From Bacillota bacterium (lineage in GTDB: Bacteria > Bacillota > Clostridia > Peptostreptococcales > Anaerovoracaceae): a DNA stretch of 6,270 nt. The translations under genes were made by a program, and so were the position numbers. Where the stretch lies: the NCBI GenBank assembly GCA_017537495.1, contig JAFYKS010000158.1, positions 1 through 6,270 on the forward strand, written 5' to 3'. The notes under the pieces are model-generated. The model was given only the letters and a program-made list of their open reading frames with translations. It made no database searches and was not told the origin of the DNA. Of the stretch, positions 1 to 6,270 are shown one piece after another. The first letter of the stretch is position 1. Each line of letters begins with the position of its first letter.

Positions 1-315
1 AATCGCATGTTCCACACCGCACTTGCCCTGCACCATGTGGTGGGTCAGACCCTGCTCACGGGAGAAGTCCTGAATATCTCTGGCATTCTGCGCGGACTTG
101 ATGTCTTTATTCGGTGTGAAGTGGTCCGGAACCAGAACCACATTGTATTTATCGAAAACTTTATCAGCCATCTGGCGGAAAATCGGCAGTGCCATGGGAC
201 CTGTGATGTCGTTGGCCATTACCACGTCCAGACTGCATTCAATCAGCTGTCCGGCCACTACGCTGTCCAGACCTGCATGAGCAGCTAAAATTTTCTGTGT
301 CATTGTCATACCCAT
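1..315 (-). CDS. leuC: 3-isopropylmalate dehydratase large subunit (LeuC), 5' part only
   Basis: The first 105 codons of LeuC, read from ATG at 315-313 to the left window edge with the frame open. With LeuD, LeuC isomerises 2-isopropylmalate to 3-isopropylmalate in leucine synthesis, using a [4Fe-4S] cluster in the cytoplasm. The N-terminus begins MGMTMTQKILAAHAG, followed by the family's 'VVMANDITGP' segment (about residues 32-41), 'LVPDHFTPNKDIKSA' and 'GVEHA' close to the edge. These match the short (about 420-residue) archaeal/clostridial aconitase-like LeuC rather than the longer E. coli form. The cluster cysteines lie outside the window. Three ATGs occur at codons 1, 3 and 5; the first is preferred because an AAGGAGG site lies 9 nt upstream. 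It follows leuA by 31 nt, so the two are probably cotranscribed. A homologous homoaconitase-type dehydratase is the alternative, but leuA next door favours LeuC. Confidence 0.93.
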   Translation of the reverse strand, partial: MGMTMTQKILAAHAGLDSVVAGQLIECSLDVVMANDITGPMALPIFRQMADKVFDKYNVVLVPDHFTPNKDIKSAQNARDIQDFSREQGLTHHMVQGKCGVEHAI

Positions 316-324
316 AACGGTATT

Positions 325-331
325 CCTCCTT
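325..331 (-). promoter_or_regulatory. Ribosome binding site of leuC
   Basis: AAGGAGG on the minus strand, a near-perfect anti-16S match, 9 nt before the leuC ATG and within the 31-nt leuA-leuC gap. It decides the start among the three closely spaced ATGs. It is much stronger than the site in front of leuA. Confidence 0.85.
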
Positions 332-346
332 GTATGTGTAAAAGTT

Positions 347-2056
347 TTAGTTTACGAAGTGAATCTTCTTGTTCATCCGGTTCAGAGCACTTACCAGAGC
401 ATTTACGGATGCCAGGATGATGTCGGCATGGGTACCTACGCCCCAATACTTGTTGCTGTCAGGTCCTTCGATGCATACATAAGCTGCAGCCTTGGAATTG
501 GAGTCCGCACTGATTGCATGTTCGGAGTAGGTGATGAACTTGTAATCGAAGTGGTAGCCGGTCTGGCGGAGACCATTTGCAACAGCGTCCAGACGTCCGT
601 TACCCTTGCCTTCCAGATTGTAAACCTGATTTTCAATCACAACGCGCATCTTTACGGTCATGCTGTCACTGTCTTCCATCTTCGTATCGGAGAAGTGGCT
701 GAATGTAGCATGGGTGATGTCGATTGGAGCGAAGTCGTTGATGTATTCCTTCGCAAAGGCTTCGTAGATGCCGGCAGGGGACAGTTCCTGATGGCTCTTG
801 TCGGAAATATCCTTGATCATATAGCCGATTTCTGCACGCATTGCCTGCGGCAGATCGAAACCGTAATTCTGTTCCAGAACGTAAGCCACGCCGCCTTTGC
901 CGGACTGGCTGTTGATGCGGATGACGTCAGCGTCGTATTCGCGGCTTACATCATGCGGATCGATTGGCAGGTAAGGAACGGTCCACTTGTCAGGATTCTT
1001 TTCCTTAACCCAGTTCATGCCCTTTGCGATTGCATCCTGGTGAGAGCCGGAGAAGGCTGCGAATACCAGTGCGCCTGCGTAAGGCTGACGAGGATTTACC
1101 TTCAGATCAGTAAACTTTTCATATTCTGTTACAATCTGCGGCATGTTGGCGAAGTTCAGCTCTGGATCTATGCCGTGGGAGAACAGGTTCATGGCCAGGG
1201 TTACGATGTCCACATTACCGGTTCTTTCGCCGTTGCCGAAGAGGGTGCCTTCGATTCTGTCGCCGCCGGCCAGGATGCCCAGTTCTGCCGCTGCCACCGC
1301 GCAGCCTCTGTCGTTATGCGGATGGAGGGAGATAATCAGGTTTTCACGGCTGTGCAGGTTTGCACACATGTATTCCACCTGGTTTGCAAAAACATGCGGC
1401 ATGGACATTTCCACGGTTGCCGGCAGGTTGATGATGACCTTCTTTTCCGGTGTCGGCTGCCAGATATCGATAACCACGTTGCAGATTTCTGCAGCAAAGT
1501 CCATTTCAGTGCCGGTAAAGCTTTCAGGGGAGTATTCGAAGGTGAAGTCACTTTCCGGATACTTGGCTGCCAGCTGTTTCACCATGGTGGCGCCGTGGCG
1601 GGCGATTTCGATGATTTCTTCCTTGCTTGCACGGAATACCTGCTGTCTCTGAGCAAAGCTTGTGGAGTTGTACAGATGCACCACTGCACGCTTGATGCCC
1701 TTCAGAGCCTCGAATGTTTCTTCAATTATATGGCTTCTTGCCTGGGTCAGTACCTGAACTGTAACGTCGTCCGGAATCAGGTCCTCTTCGATCAGTTTCC
1801 GCAGGAACTCATATTCTGTTTCTGATGCTGCAGGGAAGCCTACTTCGATTTCCTTGAAGCCGATTTCTACCAGCATTTTAAAGTAATCTATTTTTTCTTC
1901 CAGAGTCATAGGCACGATTAGAGCCTGGTTTCCATCACGCAGGTCTACGCTGCACCATGCAGGAGCTTTTTCAATGTGGTCTTTTTTCATCCAGGTGTAT
2001 TCCATCTGACCTGGAGCGGGATAGTACCCGATGTGATACTTGACGTGATTTTTCAT
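347..2056 (-). CDS. leuA: 2-isopropylmalate synthase (long LeuA/LEU4 type)
   Basis: A 569-residue enzyme that condenses acetyl-CoA with 2-ketoisovalerate, the first committed step of leucine synthesis. The N-terminal TIM barrel (about 30-310) has the HMGL-like signature 'WCSVDLRDGNQAL' with R40-D41, the metal-ligand motif 'HPHNDRG' (H245, H247) and 'GNGERTGNVD' at 274-283. After a linker, residues from about 430 to the end form the LeuA dimer/regulatory domain, including 'GKGNGRLDAVANGL' and 'YWGVGTHADIILAS'; in this family it binds leucine for feedback inhibition. Length and the APAWCSVDLRDGNQAL context put it with the yeast/Mycobacterium LeuA group rather than the roughly 510-residue E. coli type. 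The chosen start keeps the conserved 'KYHIGYYPAP' lead-in. Its SD-like AAGAGGT is 13 nt away, which is long; Met18 is a less likely alternative start. It is first gene of a leftward operon with leuC and is divergent from ilvB. Confidence 0.97.
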   Translation of the reverse strand: MKNHVKYHIGYYPAPGQMEYTWMKKDHIEKAPAWCSVDLRDGNQALIVPMTLEEKIDYFKMLVEIGFKEIEVGFPAASETEYEFLRKLIEEDLIPDDVTVQVLTQARSHIIEETFEALKGIKRAVVHLYNSTSFAQRQQVFRASKEEIIEIARHGATMVKQLAAKYPESDFTFEYSPESFTGTEMDFAAEICNVVIDIWQPTPEKKVIINLPATVEMSMPHVFANQVEYMCANLHSRENLIISLHPHNDRGCAVAAAELGILAGGDRIEGTLFGNGERTGNVDIVTLAMNLFSHGIDPELNFANMPQIVTEYEKFTDLKVNPRQPYAGALVFAAFSGSHQDAIAKGMNWVKEKNPDKWTVPYLPIDPHDVSREYDADVIRINSQSGKGGVAYVLEQNYGFDLPQAMRAEIGYMIKDISDKSHQELSPAGIYEAFAKEYINDFAPIDITHATFSHFSDTKMEDSDSMTVKMRVVIENQVYNLEGKGNGRLDAVANGLRQTGYHFDYKFITYSEHAISADSNSKAAAYVCIEGPDSNKYWGVGTHADIILASVNALVSALNRMNKKIHFVN

Positions 2057-2130
2057 AGTGATTCTGGTTACCTCTTATTTTCTTTCTGACATTAACGTAA
2101 AAACATCAAAACAGTAAATTTATATTATAT

Positions 2131-2159
2131 AGAATAGAAGAAAACGGTCCGTCTGTCAA
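2131..2159 (-). promoter_or_regulatory. Predicted promoter of leuA-leuC
   Basis: On the minus strand, a perfect -35 TTGACA (2159-2154) is followed after 17 bp by TATTCT (2136-2131) as -10. A better TATAAT at 2129-2124 is 24 bp from the -35, too far for normal pairing, but may contribute to melting. Transcription would begin near 2124, giving a leader of about 70 nt. The -35 is preceded by TTCACAAAAT, the block also found before the ilvB -35. No transcript data support the exact start. Confidence 0.7.
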
Positions 2160-2165
2160 CATGAT

Positions 2166-2173
2166 TTTGTGAA
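2166..2173. promoter_or_regulatory. Operator half-site upstream of the leuA promoter
   Basis: TTTGTGAA on the plus strand (TTCACAAA on the minus), an exact copy of each arm of the palindrome at 2199-2216, lying 33 bp from its left arm. It sits 6 bp upstream of the leuA -35 box. The partner arm is not recognisable, so this is a half-site only. The surrounding 2163-2177 also matches the CodY consensus AATTTTCWGAAAATT at 12 of 15 positions, which is an alternative reading. Confidence 0.45.
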
Positions 2174-2198
2174 AAATGAATATAAAATCGTGTATTTA

Positions 2199-2216
2199 TT
2201 TGTGAACATTCACAAA
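2199..2216. promoter_or_regulatory. Palindromic operator between the divergent leuA and ilvB promoters
   Basis: A perfect inverted repeat TTTGTGAA-CA-TTCACAAA, with 8-bp arms and a 2-bp spacer, ends 5 bp before the ilvB -35 box. Its centre is near -48 relative to the inferred ilvB start, a position used by both activators and repressors. The arms resemble Rex sites (TTGTGAA-N4-TTCACAA) and CRP sites (TGTGA-N6-TCACA), but the spacer is two bases too short for either, so the regulator is left unnamed. It is too short and A/T-rich to act as a terminator, and lies outside both inferred transcripts. Confidence 0.6.
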
Positions 2217-2221
2217 ATGTG

Positions 2222-2249
2222 TTGACAAGAAGCGTTTTATCACTATAAT
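2222..2249 (+). promoter_or_regulatory. Predicted promoter of ilvBNCD
   Basis: TTGACA (2222-2227), a 16-bp spacer and TATAAT (2244-2249): both hexamers are perfect sigma-A consensus. Transcription should start near 2256, leaving a leader of about 68 nt before ilvB. It is divergent from the leuA promoter; the two -35 boxes are 62 bp apart with the shared operator material between them. Confidence 0.85.
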
Positions 2250-2261
2250 GAAACTATAAGC

Positions 2262-2284
2262 TGGATGGGTGCATAATCCATCCA
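2262..2284 (+). promoter_or_regulatory. Hairpin at the 5' end of the ilvB leader
   Basis: TGGATGG (2262-2268) pairs perfectly with CCATCCA (2278-2284) around a 9-nt loop. It would form within a few bases of the inferred transcript start. There is no U-run after it, so it is not a terminator; it might stabilise the 5' end or take part in leader control. It ends 26 nt before the ilvB ribosome binding site and does not cover it. Confidence 0.45.
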
Positions 2285-2291
2285 TTCACCG

Positions 2292-2327
2292 ATGATGAAA
2301 ATAACGGAAAAGGAAGATAAAATATGA
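2292..2327 (+). other. Possible 11-codon upstream ORF overlapping the ilvB start
   Basis: ATG ATG at 2292-2297 opens a frame MMKITEKEDKI whose TGA (2325-2327) overlaps the ilvB ATG as ATGA, the geometry of translational coupling. It contains the ilvB SD (AGGAAG, 2311-2316) and two AUA isoleucine codons. No ribosome binding site is evident before it, and no attenuator follows, so chance is quite possible. Confidence 0.2.
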
Positions 2328-3994
2328 GACTGACAGGAGCACAAATTGTGGCAGAGGTATTGCTGGACCACAGTGTTGATACCGTATTCGGTTATCCGGG
2401 CGGCACGGCACTGAACATCTTCGATGAACTGTATAAATACAGCGATAAGATTCATCATTACCTGACTGCCCACGAGCAGGGCGCAGCCCATGCAGCAGAT
2501 GGTTATGCCAGATCTACCGGCAAGACCGGGGTGGTATTTGCAACCAGCGGACCTGGTGCAACTAATCTGGTAACAGGTATTGCAACTGCATTTATGGACA
2601 GTATCCCACTGGTGGCAATTACCGCCAACGTTCCTGATAGCCTGATTGGCCGTGATGCTTTCCAGGAAATCAGTATTACAGGCGTGACCATGCCGATTAC
2701 CAAGCATAATTTCTTCGTAAACCGCATTGAAGATCTGGAACCTGCACTGAGGACTGCGTTTCAGATTGCGGGCAGCGGCCGCAAGGGGCCTGTTCTGGTG
2801 GATATTACCAAGGATGTCACTGCCGACACCATTGAATATACTTCCAAGGCACCGTATGAACTGCGCAAAAACCCTCAGCCCGACGGTGAGGTGGTAAAGC
2901 GGATTGCGCAGCTGATTAACGAAGCGGAACGTCCGGTGATCTATTTCGGCGGCGGTGTGACAGCATCTGACGCTGGAACAGAACTGAACCGTCTCCTTGA
3001 AAAGGCAGACATTCCGGCCACATATACTCTGATGGGTGCTGGTGTTGTAGGTTCTGACAATCCGCACAGCCTGGGAATGCTGGGTATGCATGGCTCCGTT
3101 TCTGCAAACCGTGCAGTCAATCATGCGGATTTGCTGATCGCATTGGGCGCACGTTTTTCTGACCGCGTAGCCCTGAATCCGGGAGCCTTTGCAAAGAATG
3201 CAAAGCGTGTTCAGATTGACATCGATAAGTCTGAAATCGGAAAGAATGTTCCGGTGGATGAGTTCACCATCTGTGATGTAAGAGAATTCCTTTATATGCT
3301 GCTTCCTCTGATTAAGGAACAGAAGCGTGAAGCATGGGCAGTACAGATTCAGGAATGGAAAGACAGTGAAAAGATCATTCACTATGAGGGCGAAGGTGCC
3401 TGTCAGCTCCATCCGGATGAAATTGTTATGAAGACATGTGAACTGACCGATAAGGATACCATCTATGTAACCGATGTAGGTCAGCACCAGATTTGGGCAG
3501 CGCAGTATGTGAAGCATGAAAAGACCCGCCGGTTTATCACCAGCGGCGGTCTGGGTACCATGGGCTTCGGTTACGGAGCAGCCATCGGTTCCCAGCTGGG
3601 TAACCCGGATAAGAGAGTCATCCACTTTACCGGAGACGGTTCCTTCCATATGAATCTGAATGAAGCCTGCACCGCTGTCAGCAACAACCTGCCGATTATC
3701 ACTATTATTATGAATAACAGTGTTCTGGGTATGGTTTATCAGTGGCAGACCCTGTTCTATGAGAAACGTTTCTCTAATACAACACCGGAACGCAAGACTG
3801 ATTTTGTGAAGCTGGCACAGGCTTTCGGAGCAGAAGGCTACAGAGCCACCACGCCGGAAGAATTTGAAGAGGCCATGAAGAAGGCGCTGCAGGCTGACGG
3901 TCCTGTATGGATTGACTGCATCATCTCCAGAGAAGAACGCGTACTTCCGATGATTCCAGGCGGCAAGACCGTAGAAGACATGATTATTGACTAG
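2324..3994 (+). CDS. ilvB: Acetolactate (acetohydroxyacid) synthase, catalytic subunit
   Basis: A 556-residue ThDP-dependent enzyme that joins two pyruvates to 2-acetolactate, or pyruvate plus 2-ketobutyrate to 2-aceto-2-hydroxybutyrate, the first shared step of valine/leucine and isoleucine synthesis. The Pyr domain (about 1-170) has 'FGYPGG' and the cofactor-activating glutamate E51 in 'AHEQGAAHAADGYAR'. The central FAD-type domain (about 190-325) includes 'ARFSDRV'. The PP domain (about 370-545) has the Mg-ThDP motif TGDG at 436-439 with N464-N465, then 'GMVYQWQ' with W474, the tryptophan of the herbicide/substrate-entry region. Length is normal. The start is set by AGGAAG 7 nt upstream. 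With ilvN 12 nt downstream it is the anabolic holoenzyme rather than the stand-alone catabolic AlsS type. It is first gene of the rightward operon, behind a consensus promoter. Confidence 0.97.
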   Translation: MRLTGAQIVAEVLLDHSVDTVFGYPGGTALNIFDELYKYSDKIHHYLTAHEQGAAHAADGYARSTGKTGVVFATSGPGATNLVTGIATAFMDSIPLVAITANVPDSLIGRDAFQEISITGVTMPITKHNFFVNRIEDLEPALRTAFQIAGSGRKGPVLVDITKDVTADTIEYTSKAPYELRKNPQPDGEVVKRIAQLINEAERPVIYFGGGVTASDAGTELNRLLEKADIPATYTLMGAGVVGSDNPHSLGMLGMHGSVSANRAVNHADLLIALGARFSDRVALNPGAFAKNAKRVQIDIDKSEIGKNVPVDEFTICDVREFLYMLLPLIKEQKREAWAVQIQEWKDSEKIIHYEGEGACQLHPDEIVMKTCELTDKDTIYVTDVGQHQIWAAQYVKHEKTRRFITSGGLGTMGFGYGAAIGSQLGNPDKRVIHFTGDGSFHMNLNEACTAVSNNLPIITIIMNNSVLGMVYQWQTLFYEKRFSNTTPERKTDFVKLAQAFGAEGYRATTPEEFEEAMKKALQADGPVWIDCIISREERVLPMIPGGKTVEDMIID

Positions 3995-4000
3995 GAGGAG
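3993..4000 (+). promoter_or_regulatory. Ribosome binding site of ilvN overlapping the ilvB stop codon
   Basis: AGGAGGAG begins inside the ilvB TAG stop (3992-3994) and ends 6 nt before the ilvN ATG. The arrangement suggests ribosomes terminating on ilvB can reload on ilvN, which would keep the two synthase subunits in proportion. Confidence 0.8.
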
Positions 4001-4006
4001 AAGCTG

Positions 4007-5553
<1,547 letters not shown>

Positions 5554-5582
5554 TACTTCGACAACATGATAACCACACGGAT

Positions 5583-5607
5583 GCCAGGCAGTTTGATACT
5601 GCCCGGC
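5583..5607 (+). terminator. Terminator-like hairpin in the ilvC-ilvD gap
   Basis: GCCAGGCAG (5583-5591), loop TTTGATA, and CTGCCCGGC (5599-5607) form eight pairs with one central A-C mismatch. It is followed by TTTCGTATTGT, a broken U-run, so it would be at best a partial terminator. It may equally be a stable 3' end protecting ilvBNC message, lowering ilvD relative to ilvC. Its last base is shared with the next hairpin. Confidence 0.5.
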
Positions 5608-5628
5608 TTTCGTATTGTATGACGAAAG
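5607..5628 (+). promoter_or_regulatory. Hairpin covering part of the ilvD ribosome binding site
   Basis: CTTTCGT (5607-5613) pairs perfectly with ACGAAAG (5622-5628) around the 8-nt loop ATTGTATG. The right arm includes four of the six bases of the ilvD SD AAAGGA (5625-5630). Formation would reduce ilvD initiation. The two hairpins overlap by one base, so they could stack or compete. Confidence 0.4.
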
Positions 5629-5639
5629 GATTTTGAGAA

Positions 5640-6270
5640 ATGACCAGAAGAAGTGACAATGTAACAAAAGGCCCTGAACGCGCTCCGATGAGAAGCCTGT
5701 TCTATGCCATGGGATATACAAAAGAAGAACTGGAACGTCCGCTGATCGGTGTGGTTTCTGCTCACAGTGAAATCGTACCGGGCCATATGCACCTGGATAA
5801 GGTGACAGAAGCCGTAAAGGCCGGAGTGAGAATGGCCGGCGGCACACCGATTATGGTTCCTGCCATCGGTGTCTGTGACGGTATTGCCATGGGACACGTG
5901 GGTATGAAGTATTCTCTGGCTTCCCGCGAGCTGATTGCAGACAGTGTGGAAACCATGACCATGGCGCATCAGTTTGACGGCCTGGTGCTGGTACCAAACT
6001 GCGATAAGATCGTTCCTGGCATGGTTATGGCAGCTGTCCGCATGAACATTCCTGCTGTAGTTGTTTCCGGAGGTCCGATGATGAGCGGTCTGGTTGGCGG
6101 CGTGGAAACTTCTCTTTCCAAAATGTTTGAAGCCGTCGGTGCTCACAAGGCAGGCATTATCGACGATGCAGGCCTGGAAGAATATGAACTGAACGTATGC
6201 CCTGGCTGCGGTTCCTGCTCCGGTATGTACACTGCCAACAGCATGAACTGTCTCTGTGAAGCAATCGGTA
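5640..6270 (+). CDS. ilvD: Dihydroxy-acid dehydratase (IlvD), 5' part only
   Basis: The first 210 codons of IlvD, open at the right edge. This [Fe-S] enzyme dehydrates the 2,3-dihydroxy acids from IlvC to 2-keto acids, the last shared step before transamination or LeuA. The family usually has about 550-570 residues, so over half is missing. Visible motifs, in order: '[19 protein letters not shown]' (34-52), '[13 protein letters not shown]' (77-89), 'NCDKIVPGM' (120-128) with probable cluster ligand C121, and '[19 protein letters not shown]' (187-205) with C187, C190 and C193. The first region has PGH rather than the PCN of plant-type [2Fe-2S] enzymes, which suggests the oxygen-sensitive [4Fe-4S] type as in E. 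coli; this is inferred. The ATG is chosen because AAAGGA lies 9 nt upstream and residues from there match the family. Edd is excluded by the ilv context and motifs. Confidence 0.95.
   Translation, partial: MTRRSDNVTKGPERAPMRSLFYAMGYTKEELERPLIGVVSAHSEIVPGHMHLDKVTEAVKAGVRMAGGTPIMVPAIGVCDGIAMGHVGMKYSLASRELIADSVETMTMAHQFDGLVLVPNCDKIVPGMVMAAVRMNIPAVVVSGGPMMSGLVGGVETSLSKMFEAVGAHKAGIIDDAGLEEYELNVCPGCGSCSGMYTANSMNCLCEAIG

Noticed and set aside
7..288. 93-codon plus-strand frame at the left edge
   Set aside because: It is antisense to the leuC N-terminus, which has clear family motifs and a strong ribosome binding site.
359..1825. 488-codon open frame on the plus strand, antisense to leuA
   Set aside because: It mirrors leuA, which has every family motif and a good context. 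The antisense product is rich in Cys, His and Val with no recognisable domain, and no ribosome binding site was seen.
2199..2216. Reading the palindrome as a rho-independent terminator or a canonical Rex or CRP site
   Set aside because: The stem is A/T-rich with a 2-nt loop, no U-run, and lies upstream of the promoter. The spacer is two bases short for Rex and for CRP.
2243..3649. 468-codon open frame on the minus strand, antisense to ilvB
   Set aside because: It is a shadow of ilvB, starts within the ilvB coding sequence and ends in the ilvB promoter. Composition is cysteine-rich and unlike a real protein.

Overview
The window carries one compact block of branched-chain amino acid biosynthesis genes, arranged as two divergent transcription units around a shared 267-bp control region. 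The organism is most likely an anaerobic member of the Bacillota, clostridial in flavour. Three things point that way: strong AGGAGG-type ribosome binding sites, moderate GC, and protein details such as the short archaeal/clostridial-type LeuC and the 'TMPITKHNF' stretch in IlvB. The species cannot be named from sequence alone.

Minus strand, reading leftwards from the middle: leuA (2056-347, complete, 2-isopropylmalate synthase of the long LEU4/Mycobacterium-like type), then after 31 nt leuC (315-1, first 105 codons only, running off the left edge). Plus strand: ilvB (2324-3994, acetolactate synthase catalytic subunit), ilvN (4007-4510, its regulatory subunit), ilvC (4558-5553, ketol-acid reductoisomerase) and ilvD (5640-6270, dihydroxy-acid dehydratase, first 210 codons only). 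Together ilvBNCD make 2-ketoisovalerate and 3-methyl-2-ketopentanoate, the precursors of valine and isoleucine. LeuA and LeuC divert 2-ketoisovalerate towards leucine.

The central region (2057-2323) holds two facing-away sigma-A-type promoters with perfect TTGACA -35 boxes. Each has the same TTCACAAAAT block just upstream of TGTTGACA. On the ilvB side this block is half of a perfect 18-bp palindrome. I read this as a shared operator co-ordinating the two operons. The leaders inferred from the promoters are only about 70 nt, too short for a T-box. The ilvB leader has a small hairpin and a possible 11-codon upstream ORF overlapping the ilvB start as ATGA. The 86-nt ilvC-ilvD gap carries two adjacent hairpins, the second of which covers part of the ilvD ribosome binding site.

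No mobile element, CRISPR array, tRNA, rRNA or evidently new multigene system is visible. The genes are ordinary housekeeping biosynthesis; the less ordinary content is in the control regions and in a few residue substitutions in IlvN and IlvC.
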